A stretch of 64,000 nt of DNA, from positions 6,621,556 to 6,685,555 of the forward strand of contig NC_135187.1 of the NCBI RefSeq assembly GCF_041146795.1, written 5' to 3'. The stretch comes from Maylandia zebra. Its lineage: Eukaryota; Chordata; Actinopteri; Cichliformes; Cichlidae. The position numbers were made by a program, and so were the translations under genes. The notes under the pieces are model-generated. The model made no database searches. It worked only from the letters and a program-made list of their open reading frames with translations, and was not told the origin of the DNA. Positions 13,242 to 24,900 of this stretch are shown here, one piece after another. Numbering within the stretch: position 1 is the first letter of the stretch; the number at the start of each line of letters is the position of its first letter.

Positions 13242-13917
13242 CTATATGTGTACTTTTAAGGAAAAAACGACACAGTAGGAGTAGGTATTGATTTATAAAT
13301 ACTACTGTGTTTATAAACTAAGCTGTAGTGTTTGCACAAACCAAACACTAAATAAGAACTCATCACTGTGCAATAGACATTTAGCGGAACCTAGTTCTAT
13401 CTAACTGTCTGTATGTCTCTAACTAACTTGGCAGCCTGTTCTCTTTGTCTTGATAATACTTTCTTTAACGATTGAAGACATTTTGGGGTCAACGTAAAAG
13501 AAAGGCAGATGTGAAATGTAAAATTTAGGTCAGAGGTTAAATGTGACAAGGTTTCTATTTATTGACAACAAACACTTCCAAGAGTCATAGTTTCTGAGTT
13601 ATAAGGCTTTTTGTCAGTTGTTTGTCAGTCCTTTAAGAGTCTCTAAAAAAGCCGATGTTTCAAGACTTCCCCCGTGTCCTTAGACATGTTTTAGGTTTCA
13701 TATCTTTCAATATCAAAACCAATCCTACAATGTCAGTAGGTAATGAATCAGTAAAACATTGTGTCTTTTACAACAGGATAGCAGTGTGTTCACCCTGCAG
13801 TGTTTGGTCATAAAGTACATTTTTGTTATGTCCTGTCCAGCTTTTGAAGGACATATTTTGCTCATCATTAGGCAAGATTAATTTATATTTTCTGAGCTAT
13901 TAACTGGAATTACAGGT

Positions 13918-14329
13918 TCTAGAACAAAGTTGTAGTTTATTTTGTGAATACAGCAAAGCAAAAATGTGCTCAGTGTCACTCTTCAAAACACCAGGAGGAA
14001 ATATTTAACAAATTAACCAAGTCAAAAAAAGCAAGCTCTGTGCAGTTTGGAAAGGCCCAGAGCCAAAACATTTGTCACTAACTGAGAGAATCATCACACA
14101 GATGCTACAGGCAGGACCTTTCAAAATAAAGCTCCAAGTGGCAGCACTACCAGGTAATCCAAACTCAAAGAGATTCTAAGAGTCAGAACAGGTTCATTAA
14201 ACATTGAAAGAGATTAAATAATTTTAATTATTTTCTATTAAATAAAGAATCAAAAAACCTGATAGTCTGTCATCATCAGTCCACCTGACAGGTGTCTGAC
14301 TGCAGTTCCTGACCCAAGCGCCCATAAAT
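13918..14329. repeat. Duplicated block, copy 1 (pairs with 16577-16991)
   Basis: Begins TCTAGAACAAAGTTG and ends CGCCCATAAAT in both copies, which are nearly identical. With the first-exon block it shows that about 1.3 kb upstream of the zinc-finger gene was duplicated as a larger segment, later expanded by insertions in the distal copy. Confidence 0.8.
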
Positions 14330-14575
14330 AACAAGTAAGGAGAGAGAATGTGCTGGTTTCTCAGTGACAAACTACATTTTTTCAGTAAAATAAATGAATA
14401 AAAGCCTCCACCAGGACCTTTGAGCGTGACGAAATATTTTATGGAAGAAAAGAATCTACACCAGGAGACCCCAGAGGAGCGGACACTGAGGAGTACACGC
14501 CCTTCACCTTCAGCTACAGGGACTAGCTGCTACTGGCAACTGTTGTCCAGATTCAGTGATTCACCTGCTTATTAC

Positions 14576-14885
14576 TAGGGGTGGGTTTTTATAATCAATT
14601 TATCAATTAAAATCGATTCTGGCTTGGATAACGTGAAATCGATTCATTAAAATCCTGAATCGATTTTTTAATATAAATTTATTTTGCCCGAAATGCCAGA
14701 ATCTCAGGTGAAACCTCACAAAATTTCAACAACCACCAAACAGCTAAGACAGTAAATGAGAGCAGAAACACGGATTCTGCACAAAGATGTAAACACACAG
14801 TGCGGAATCGTGGATCGAATCGATTCGGGACCTTGTGACTCGGAAACGAATCGATTCTAGAAATGAGTGACGATACCCAGCCCTA
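14576..14885. mobile_element. hAT-type MITE
   Basis: A 310-bp element with imperfect terminal inverted repeats TAGGGGTGGGT / TAGGGCTGGGT and a flanking 8-bp duplication with one mismatch (CTTATTAC left, GTTATTAC right). The inside is rich in AATCGATT motifs and has no transposase. Eight-base target sites and this terminus are typical of non-autonomous hAT elements in fish. It sits between the two halves of the duplicated zinc-finger upstream block. Confidence 0.7.
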
Positions 14886-15135
14886 GTTATTACTCAGTTA
14901 TTTGATTACAGGTGCTTCATACGGTCTTGTTAATGTTTTATTTGTTTACATGTTTAGATGTGTGTACGAAGCTGTTTGCATGACCTTTGGCCTCTGAGAA
15001 AAACATCTTTACAAAAACCGAGTAGCCGTTTGTATTCTTTATTATTTTTTAATTTAATGCATGTTGATCATTTATTTATTTATTTATTTTTACAAAAAAA
15101 ACTCGTCGTATTTAGTCAAGGGTTTGGTTTTTGGC

Positions 15136-15345
15136 GATCAGCTTTTCTCCTGTCTCCTCACCTGCTCTGCGCGCTGGTGGGAGGAGCTAAGTGGAGGTGA
15201 CATACCATCAGAGAGGACCTAGCGCGATGCTAGCGTTAGCTTATCAGCATCAGTGAGTCTGTCTCCAGTAGCGGGGAGTAAACTCACCTTCGTTTCTCGG
15301 CTCCAGTTCCGTCTTTAAGTCAACGTCCGGTGGTTGACAGTGTCG
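15136..15345 (-). repeat. Duplicated first-exon/promoter block, distal copy
   Basis: Second copy of 13026-13241. It contains the donor half of the longer candidate first exon of the zinc-finger gene. Confidence 0.75.
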
Positions 15346-15399
15346 GTCCAGCTCAGCTCTGTCCACAGAACCGGACTTTGGAGGACTTTCTGGATCCAT
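15288..15399 (-). CDS. Alternative first coding exon of the C2H2 zinc-finger gene
   Basis: ATG at 15399-15397 opens 112 coding bases (MDPESPPKSGSVDR..., ending LKTELEPRNE) and stops at a GTGAGT donor at 15287, in the same phase as the shorter exon at 13202-13178. The short exon begins where this one reads LKTELEP: there an ACG Thr codon is ATG, so a new start codon may have arisen after duplication. Joining this exon to 12845-11854 keeps the frame. It may be the ancestral start of the gene, an alternative promoter, or a leftover of a second gene whose finger exon is gone. Confidence 0.55.
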
Positions 15400-16576
15400 T
15401 TGCTAACCGAGCGCATAATCAAGTCCACTAAAATAAGCGCTGCCACTTCCGGGAAACATTTCAAAATGAAATGATAACAAGCAGACAGATTTACTTCCGA
15501 TATGCTCCATCAAAATAAAAAATTTTATTTTGGAGTCAATCCCTTAGGTAAATTACCTTTACCTAAATGTAAAAGTCATATTTGCTCCACTCTAGCATCT
15601 ACAGTCCTGTCCTATTACACTGCAGTGCTCCACTACCTGGTTTAGTCACTCAGGTAGGTAAATCAGAATCCCTAAATGTTCCTCTGACACAATGAGATAG
15701 AGAGTCACACATTTCACCACTCTACCATACACAGAAACCATAATTCAAGTGAAAAATAATATGATTTTTGCAAATGTAATGAAACTTTTTTTGCGTTTGT
15801 TAGTGTCCAAGAATAATTCAGAGTGAATAATCAGAGATTTCAATCTAATCCACCCGTTTTAGGGCGAATTCTTTAGTTATCAAACATGAGGCAAAGGCTC
15901 GGGCGTTAAAGGAATTAAAGAACAAAGCATCTGTGACAAAGCAGATAAGATGAAAACCATCGAAACATTATTTATTAATTAATATTAGTTCAGTGTCTTC
16001 ATCACATAGAGGCAGCTCACCAATTCATTCAGCCCTTAAAGTAGCATTATTCAGTACACATACTAGAAAATCACATTGCTACTACACCGACCTGCACACA
16101 ATGCAAACTGGTAATAGAGTTGTTTTGAATGGATCGTTAATATAACACCACTTGACAGCCCCACATGCGTGGCACTGTGTAAAAACTGATAAAAGCAGAG
16201 CCATTGCGGTAATGACACAATGAGAAAGTAAAAATTATGTGGGATGTTGTGAAATTGTGATGTGCTCATCATTAAGAAAGATTAATTTATATTTGCTGAG
16301 CTTTTAACTGGAATTACAGGTTCTGATAAAATCTAGTTAATGTTTACAAAGTGCTACATCAATCAACTATTCTTAAAATATTTAACCCACATAAAGTGAG
16401 TTAAAGAAGAAGCAACATTACTCGTGACTGCAGGATTGAGTGGTTTAACACAACAAGATAGAGAAGAGGAAAACTTTCCTGTGCACCAAAACAACACTGA
16501 TCTCAGTCGATGATGTTCCAGATGTCTAAGGGTAAGGGGAGAGAGACTGCAGCATTACAAAAGCATCCTGTGAAAG

Positions 16577-16991
16577 TCTAGAACAAAGTTGTAGTTTATT
16601 TTGTGAATACAGCAAAGCAAAAATGTGCTCAGTGTCACTCTTCAAAACACCAGGAGGAAATATTTAACAAATTAACCAAGTCAAAAAAAGCAAGCTCTGT
16701 GCAGTTTGGAAAGGCCCAGAGCCAAAACATTTGTCACTAACTGAGAGAATCATCACACAGATGCTACAGGCAGGACCTTTCAAAATAAAGCTCCAAGTGG
16801 CAGCACTACCAGTTAATCCAAACTCAAAGAGATTCTAAGAGTCAGAACAGGTTCATTAAACATCGAAAGAGATTAAATAATTTTAATTATTGTCTATTAA
16901 AAACAGGATCAGAAGACTTCCTGATAGTCTGTCATCATCAGTCCACCTGACAGGTGTCTGACTGCAGTTCCTGACCCAAGCGCCCATAAAT
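16577..16991. repeat. Duplicated block, copy 2 (pairs with 13918-14329)
   Basis: Nearly identical to 13918-14329. Shorter related stretches (16262-16330 with 13860-13925) extend the match on the upstream side. Confidence 0.8.
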
Positions 16992-17039
16992 GACGAGTTA
17001 TTTATAATATTTTGTAGTAAAAAATAAATAAATAATTAC

Positions 17040-17086
17040 CTTAAGATTGAAATCAGGTGTGTCTGGCTGTTTTTCTTCAAATGATC
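17040..17086 (-). CDS. Possible small upstream exon (47 bases)
   Basis: On the minus strand TTTTATTTCAG precedes 47 bases that read FEEKQPDTPDFNLK in one frame and are followed by GTAATT. The pattern QPDTPDFNLK vaguely recalls the QPPDVDLK part of the zinc-finger first exon. It could be an exon of the same gene family, but it is short and unsupported by a second copy. Confidence 0.2.
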
Positions 17087-17140
17087 CTGAAATAAAAATA
17101 AGCCAAAGTTAGAAACATTGATGTTGATGAAGTAGTTATA

Positions 17141-19175
17141 GGCAGAGGCGGAGCCAGACATTTGAAACACCCGGGGCTTAGCCCTGAAGGGTAGTATGCA
17201 TGTGGATTTTTTTTTCTTTTTTCTTTTTTTTTGGGGAGGGGGGGGGGGGGGTGTAGAAATGACTGAAAGATTAATTGGCTCTGTTTTGAGTTTTGTTCAA
17301 AAAAGAATGACTTCATATAGGGAAAAAAAGATATCACATATACAGGACACCTTAAACTAATTTTTTAATTAAGCAGCAAGGCAGAACAAGGTCAGGGCTG
17401 TATCAAGACACGAGGACTAAACCCCAATTCAACCAGACCCAGAACTGATCCGGAATTAAAACAGGACTACAAGAGTTCAAAATCAGGACTGAGGACTTAA
17501 CCAAGACAGAACCAGAATCAGAACTAGATGATAGTAGCACTAAAAATCATCATAGACCTGCACTACACTTATTTTTTAATTCTACCAAAGTACACTATTT
17601 AGATTGAGAAAAGTTTATATAATTATTTAGCCTTGTTGTGCAAACAAGCCTGCATAACTTAATAAATATAGAATTTGAAAAATAACAAACCTAAAAAGAA
17701 ACACTAGGTACGAGATACATGAGGACCTATGATACGGTGATACTTTTGGTAAACAACCATTTGACTAACATGTGTGTCTCACCTGCTCTTGTTCATCTCT
17801 GTTCTGTCCTGTCTCCTCTCTCTCCCTCTCTGTTCCTCTCTCTCCCTCTTTGTGCTGACAATCATCAAATATACAGTTGAAACCAGATATTTACAAACTC
17901 TTCAGATAAAAACACAACACTTTTATAATTGTAACATCAAATCAGACTAAATGTTTATTTTTTTAGATTGATAAATATAAAAAACATATTTGTTAACTTT
18001 AAGAGTAAAGAGAGAAACTATCTGTATTTCTTAATTGCAAATGGCACCAAATTGTATTCAAACTGAGCCACACTTATGGAGCTCCACAGTTCTTTTCCTG
18101 GTGTTTTGGTTGACATCTCTTGATTTTCCCATGTCACAGAAACAGGCTCTGTGTTTTGCCTTATATGCATCCACAGCTGTGCCACCAACTTACTCACATG
18201 GACTCTACGAACCAATCAGAAGCTTCTTCAGCTCAGAATGGAATCATCTGGAGTTTCTTATTAATTAACAAACTTAGTGTACATGTACTCCTACATTTGA
18301 TGAAAGTGATAAAAAATAGAAGCTCTGTCTCTCTTTATTCTGACATTTAACTAATTCAAAAGATATTTCGATATTTATCTAAAACAAAAGTTTACTCTAA
18401 ATTGATGTTGTACAGTAAAAATGTTTTATGTTTTCTCCCTAAAGTGTATGTAAATATCTGGTTACAAATGTGAACATCCTGCTGTGTACTGAAATCCCTC
18501 TTGTTTTGCATAGAAATATACTGAACAACATACAAAGCATAATATATAAAATAACATTTACCTGAGTTTTTTCTTTGAAAGAAGCCTCTAATGTCCATTC
18601 TTATATTTCAGTACATAACTGAAACCGATTTAGTCGGGGAGGGTAAGAACTGAAAATATGAAATAAACACACGTAAGATAAGACTCTATTAAAAAAAAAA
18701 AAAGCATTTGTTCGGCTTTTCATTTCGCCATTTGTTGATTCACTTGAAGAGCAAGTAACGTAATATTGGTCAAGTGATCAGTTTGATATCAATCTTTCGT
18801 GATTCACCGTCATTTGTACGGTATGAATGGTTTGCTTTGGTACCTGGTCAAACTTAAGCTCTCCTTAGTATGGCTGGCTCCGTTACTCCAACAGCGCACT
18901 CACAGGCACAAGAGCACCTGGCTGCAGCCCCGCCCCCTCGCTCAGTTGCTTAGTGCCTGAGCTCGGATCATACCAATATCAGGGGGGATTCACGCACAGT
19001 CGTAAATTCCCACTGTGTGCATTATGTGCTTCGAATATTGTGTGTACTTTTTGTTTTATACAGTTGTCAGCCAGGCATCTAACTATGAAAAAATTACACT
19101 CCAAAAGACCCCGGGCTTCTGACAAAACAACCCGGGCTTAAGCCCAGTAAGCCACCCCCACGCTCCGCCCCTGCC
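17141..19175. mobile_element. Degraded TIR DNA transposon with nested insertions
   Basis: Ends are inverted repeats: GGCAGAGGCGGAGC at the left and the complement of GGCAGGGGCGGAGC at the right, followed inward by related GGGCTTAGCCC / GGGCTTAAGCCC motifs. No target-site duplication or transposase was recognised. A Tc1 remnant lies inside, and the left arm has a poly-T and poly-G run at 17206-17252. Confidence 0.55.
17874..18466 (-). mobile_element. Tc1-like transposon remnant
   Basis: The left end, CAGTTGAAACCAGATATTTAC, preceded by TA, and the right end with the reverse motif GTAAATATCTGG are Tc1-type terminal repeats. The minus strand contains the fish Tc1 landmark CATGGGAAAATCAAGAG and an open stretch near 18215-18018 with the fragment TWENQEMSTKTPGKELW. 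Most of the transposase is deleted. Confidence 0.65.
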
Positions 19176-19246
19176 GGTGACAAACATTTACCTGAACGAT
19201 CTGACGGCAAGTAAGAGACACTTAAGAAAGATCTGTTTGTTTTTGC

Positions 19247-19364
19247 TATAAACAGTGGTTTTACATGGTTTTACTTTGATTTAAGGACATTTGGCGACAG
19301 TGTCCAAACACCAGTTCTCTACTAAAACTGAATCAGACAGTTTGGGAACACCAAAACAGCAAAG
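19247..19364 (+). promoter_or_regulatory. TATA box and untranslated exon of deaminase copy 1
   Basis: TATAAA at 19247-19252 is aligned with TATATAAA boxes at the same place in the other three copies. The segment up to the donor at 19364 (GCAAAG, then GTGAGT) is conserved among copies and has no useful ATG frame, so it is taken as the 5' untranslated region. The transcription start is inferred. Confidence 0.5.
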
Positions 19365-19934
19365 GTGAGTAGTGACCACATTTGAGTCTTAAAGCCTTTA
19401 TTGACGATTTTACAAGCGCTCTTTAAACGACTGTAACTCGGAGTCTTATATATCCTTTATTAATGCAGTTAGAAAAAAGTCCAGGCGGCTTAAATGATGC
19501 TTGGTCAATAAAGGGTTAATTTTATTTAAATAAATTAACTTTAGTCTGACATTTGAAGTGTCTCATATCAAGCTCCAGATGTGGACACCTGTCCATGCAA
19601 ATCAGGGTCAGCTGATGTTAAATCACACAGTCAAAGATCTTTTGGTAACAGCCAGTTAAATATATTTATTTTTCACAGCAAAAAGCTCCGGTTTGAATGA
19701 GAAGGCGGCATTCTTCTTTCACTTTAACCCAAATCTCAGCATTGATTAGAAGGATCTATACACATGTTTTCATTGTGTTTTTACTGTGTGGATGATAAAT
19801 GAACTACTGATGGTGTATACAGATTACTGAATGAGTGAAGAAAAGCTGATGTGAGAAACAGCCTGTGTAGATGTCAATAACTCTGCTCTGTTAAGAAACT
19901 CTGATTGCAGACGCCCCTTCTCTGGTGGATCACT

Positions 19935-22900
19935 ATGACGATGGTCTTCAATCTGTCTGCTGGAAGTTTGGCTGTAATAAACCAAAAGAAGCTTGCAGAA
20001 CTTATTGAACAGATAAGCACAAGTATCAAAGACAGGTAACTAAGCATCCTCTACAGCATGCCTATTCAACTACGAAGTTAGTTGGGCCAGATTTTCAAAC
20101 CGAGGAATTTATCTGGGCCAGATATTTTTTTTAAGCCAGTAAGCAGCAGATCATGATCAATTTCAAACCCACACAACTGTACTGAAAAACAAGTATTTTT
20201 TTAATTCCTTTTCCCCTATAAATCTGGTGGTGACCTCTCACAAATGCACACCAAAAGGTCCATTTAAAAAAAAGGGAGCTATAACTAAACTATTTTTTGC
20301 ACATTTGAAATAATAATAATAATAATAATAACAAAAAACATTTTGATAATTCCCTTTCAAATTAAAATAAATATTTCGCTGACCACTCACTTTTCCTGCC
20401 ATGGATGGAGCCCCATCCGTCACAAGTATACAGACACGCTTCATATCCAGACCATTTTCCTCAAAAAGAGCTTAAATCTCCTCAAACATCATTTCGCCAG
20501 CTGTGTGTCCCTCTAACGGTAGTAAACCGAGCAATTTCCCATTCAAAAAACGGACATATACGCACAACTGTGCATGATCAGTTCTGTCTGTGATCTCCTG
20601 CTATAGACATTACATCAGTTTTCTTCAGGTCATCTAACAGCATTTCAAACTCGTCTGACGCCCGAACTTCAATTCTACGAATATTTGAACTGTCCTACAG
20701 GGGTACGTTTTTAATAGCAGATGTCACACTCACTTTTCACCGCATCCACCACGGCCAGCATGCAGTATTTCATTGTTTCAGAATCTGTGAAAGGCCTTTT
20801 CTTCTTCGCCAAGAAGCAAACACGAAGGGAAGCTGCTGCAGCTCTCTCTTGGGCTGTACAGGACCCTCACCATGGTAGTACAACTCCTGTTGTAAGATTA
20901 TTAAACTCGGTAAAATGAATAAGTATTTGTCAGTCCAGGCAGGGTTAAACCGACAGTTTTCATTGTCAATTTTGCGCTTTTGGAGTGAGAAAGACATGCT
21001 GTTGTCGCATCATATATTACGATGATTGTTTAATATGTTTACATTACGGTGCATTGTGGGTTAAATATTGCTAGGCTACTAGGAGTGTTGCATTCAAAGT
21101 CTACACTACGCTGTAGGAATTTTTTATTTTTATTTTTAATTAATTAATGAATTCATTTTTTGCGTTTTCTCTGTGTTTCTGCCAGGACCACAGGCAGGGC
21201 CACTCGCAGGTTGCTTCTGGGCCGCCATTTGAATAGGCTTGCTCTACAGTCTCTGAAACTAAACATTTTTTGTTATTTGTTTTCATATGAATTCTGTTTG
21301 ATAAGCTCGGCAGAGCTGAGCTATGTAATAAGGTGGTGACATATGGTTACAAGCAGCGTTATTATAGTTAAAACTAAACTAAAAACTAAAACCAAATGTG
21401 GAAAAAAACTAGTTAAATAAAATAAAATAAAAATAAAAATAAAGAACTTCACTTAAAAAAATATCACTGAAATGATTTTGTGAATTTGGAAAACTAACTA
21501 AGATAAAAATCAAAATATGGAGCATTTTAATCATGTCCCTACATCCTCCATACAATAATAACTAAAAACATTAGATCACCATGTTGCATGTAATGATGTG
21601 TCTCTGTAACTATTGTTGATCTGATAATGAATTTATCCTCTCTCAGTTCTTATTTCCTGCTGCTCTTTGTCTTTTCACTCTGCTTTCTGTAAATATATAA
21701 AGTTCTACATAAATAAAGCTGATATAAGAGAGCAGTGATGTGGAGAGGACTACAGCTCCATTACTATCCAGTCTAGCTTTGTTTCTGAGGAAATGTTCAG
21801 TACCTCACCTTTCTGAACTGAATGATATAATTCTATAATTATTATAATGATATATTTATATCTAAACTTTGTATCACTTAATTCTTGTTATATTGTTCTT
21901 TATGTAAAGGGGATTCCCCATAATAATGCCATCAATAACAACAGTATACATGTAATAACATACATCTGGTATGTTAGCCATCTTTATGAGCTGTCATTAA
22001 GCCCTCTATACACAATTTTAATGTGTATATTTGTGTGTGTCTGTGTTTATTCTTTCTTGTGACAGGTACAACATTGAAGAAATGTATGCAGTGGCCACAA
22101 GTGTTCCGAAGGATGAAGACCAAGTTTCTTATGACTTCACAAAGGTGACGCCAAACCAACAGACAGAATTGAATGACGGCATCCTCAGGTCTCCGAGACT
22201 TGTGGTAGCCACAAAGAAAAAAGTCTACAATAAAAATGGGGACTGTCTATATACTGAACATGCAGAGTGGCGTGTTCTTCAGAATCTTAATCTTGAAGGT
22301 CAGGATGGTGATTTGTTGGTCTTCTTCTCTCATGCCAGTCCATGTGCCGAAAAGTGTGCAGATCCAGATGGAAAATACAGGATCACTGATCAGCTCAGAC
22401 GTCTCTTTAATGGATGTGAGTGGGGTGCAAAGGCGTTTGTATTTAACGTTTTATTCAGGCCACCTAGGCAGGACATTAATCCAGACAGGATAAATTTTGC
22501 CCTGACAAATATTGGAATAGCCATTGATCACGAAAACTTATTTCGCTGTAACGAAACTAATAATGGCGATTTCCATTGCATCAAATGCTTTAATGGTAGT
22601 CAGATAAACCCAAATGCCTACAAAAGGAGCTGGAACAGGAAGCTCCAGGCGGTGCACCGTTGGTCAGATGAACAGTCAAAGTCTACCCAAATCATCAACC
22701 ACATGGTCCTGGATACGATACACCCCCTCCAGTTTGCATACCGCCCCAATCGATCAGTTGATGACGCAACAGCATTTGCCCTGCACCACAGGGCATTAGC
22801 ATTAGCCCTGCACCACACTCTGCAACATCTGAAGAGTAGCAGCACGTATGTCAGGATGCTCTTCCTGGACTACAGCTCTGCTTTCAACACCATCCGCCCA

Positions 22901-23215
22901 GGCAAGCTGATCGAGAAACTGAGTGACGTCAACATCCCAACTCTCACTTGCAACTGGATCCTGGACTTTTTGACAGAGAGACCACAGGTGGTGAGAATTG
23001 GAGGACGCGTGTCTGCTGAGCTCACCATCAGCACTGGATCTCCACAGGGCTGCTGCCTCAGCCCTAAACTCTTCACCCTGTACACCCATGACTGTGTCTC
23101 CACCCAGGAAAACTCCATCATCATCAAATACGCTAACAACACCACCATCCTGGGGCTCATCAACAGGGGGTACGAGTCTGGGTACAGAACTCTACACTGT
23201 TCCAAAAAATATTAA
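19935..23215 (+). CDS. Secreted AID/APOBEC-like deaminase, copy 1; start-shifted and fused to LINE RT (possible pseudogene)
   Basis: Exons 19935-20035 and 22066-23215 join in phase 2, giving a 416-residue chimeric frame. The catalytic half has H99-A-E101-W and S-P-C127-x3-C131, the zinc ligands and catalytic Glu of the cytidine deaminase fold, followed by [11 protein letters not shown] and a CIKCFNG end, all as in copies 2 and 3. Two defects are visible. The codon after the splice acceptor, ATG in the other copies, is ACG at 19911-19913, so translation would start eight codons later at 19935 with a shortened signal peptide. Around residue 220 the normal end (after QINPNAY) runs in frame into a non-LTR reverse transcriptase. 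The deaminase domain itself has no stop. It may be a dying gene or a still-expressed variant. Intron 20036-22065 carries a hAT insertion. Confidence 0.6.
20057..21241 (-). mobile_element. hAT transposon remnant with 8-bp target duplication
   Basis: Terminal repeats CATGCCTATTCAA and CAAGCCTATTCAA (inverted) are flanked by a perfect 8-bp duplication CTCTACAG (20049-20056 and 21242-21249). Deaminase copies 2 and 3 have the empty site at the same place in the intron (CATCCTCTATGG / CATCATCTATGG). On the minus strand 20444-20238 reads [17 protein letters not shown], a hAT transposase block; the rest is broken. Confidence 0.8.
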
Positions 23216-23659
23216 TGTCAAACTATCTTACTGTATATTTTACAGTTTTGTACTATCTTTCTAGGATATCATTAAATTTACATAAGTAGACTGTGATCTT
23301 ACATGTCAAAGGTAAAATAACGTAACAGCTCTGTAAATATAGTAAAACACAATTTACTTGTTTTTTAAATATATTTTTTTGTACATATGCATATTTAGAT
23401 TGTAAAAATACATCCAGAAATGTATCATAATTTCACGAATATTTGTCTGTTATGTGAGAGAATGATCTGTTAAATTCAAATGTAATACTATGGAAAAATA
23501 TATAAAATGATCGAAAATTAATGAGAATAATCAATAATTAAAGGAGTATTTGAATTATAATTTTGCTGAAAATTTCATGTCACCTAGGTCTGATTCAATA
23601 ATTAAGAGGTAACAAGTGAAAATATAATTAATAGAAATAAAAACTAAAAAAAATCATAT

Positions 23660-23996
23660 TGTGGCGTGTTGGGGGAACAGCTAGTTCTCTCCCATCATGC
23701 CTTGAGACATGTGCTGCTGTTTAGATGTTCTTGTTTTATTGTTTATGGTTACGTTACTTTTAACTGTTATCTTGAATGTTGTGTTTACGCCGTGGTGCAG
23801 CGTCACTGACAGCTGTTGTTTTGTAGAGAGAGTGCTGTACCATGAGGGACTTCTGTTGTGCTGTTGTTCAAGCTTGAGGCACATCGTAGCAACAGCAAGT
23901 GTTTTAATAAAGAGCGCTCCCTTCCAGCTTGGGGTTGAATAACAAGTTCAACCTGTCTCTGTAAGCTTCTTTGTTAAGATTCCTTTGTATGCCACA
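23660..23996 (+). mobile_element. Probable solo LTR
   Basis: Starts TGTGGCGTG and ends ATGCCACA (TG...CA with a short inverted repeat), with an AATAAAG polyadenylation-like signal about 90 bases before the end. No clear target-site duplication, so the call is moderate. Confidence 0.45.
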
Positions 23997-24576
23997 ATGT
24001 GCTAATTATAAATTTTGAACAAAGAAATGTAGAGTTAGGAATTGCAATTAATATAAATCTCAGGACAGAAATAGGCCTCTGCACCTGGGGTGAGGGTGTG
24101 GCCATGAAAACAATGTGACATTCCATTGGATGTTGGGACACATAATAACATGACGCAAAGCATCGGCCAATGAATGTGAAATAACAACAACCAGGTCGCG
24201 GGTAGGGCTGCGACCGTAGGAAAAAATCCTAATATGAAGGTATATTTTACTGTGCATTTTACAGTAATGTTCTGTTCTTCTAGAATATCATTAAAGTTAC
24301 GTAGACTTTGACTTCACATTTCAAATGTAAATTAACGTTAAATCACTGTAATGTAATGAAACATAATTTTCATGATTATTAAATGTATCTGTCTGTACAT
24401 ATGCATATTTAGATTGTTAAAATACATTCACAAATGTATCACGGTTTCACAAATATCTGTCCGTTATTTGAAAGATTGAACTGTTGAATTCAAATGTAAT
24501 GCCATGGAAAAGCATATAACATGATCCCTATAAGCTTGTGTTACATCACATAAGTATTGTTATCATTGCTATTTAG

Positions 24577-24900
24577 GGCGATCGTGGCTCAAGAGTTGGC
24601 AGTTCTCCTTGTGATCAGAAGGTGTCCGGTTCGCGCCCTGGCTCGGACACTCTCCGTCGTTGTGTCCGTGGTCAAGACACTTCACCTACTGGCGATGGCC
24701 AGTACAGTAAAGTAGTGCAATTCATCCTGATCGGTGATTGGTCTAGAGTGAAAGGAGAGGCTAATGATTGGTGGAAAATGTGCAATGAAGAAGCCTTCTT
24801 TTATTCATTCAGTCTGTTGTCTGTTTTTTCTTTATCAGGTGATGTTTCCAGCTCTGGTGCGATATGACAGCCTCGCCTCTGTCAGTCTGTCCCAGGGCAT
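24577..24900 (+). mobile_element. AFC-like SINE, interrupted copy
   Basis: GGGCGATCGTGGCTCAAGAG and the B-box region (24577-24700) match the SINE in the daxx intron. Unrelated sequence (about 24705-24868) separates it from a short 3' piece, CAGCCTCGCCTCTGTCAG. Confidence 0.6.
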
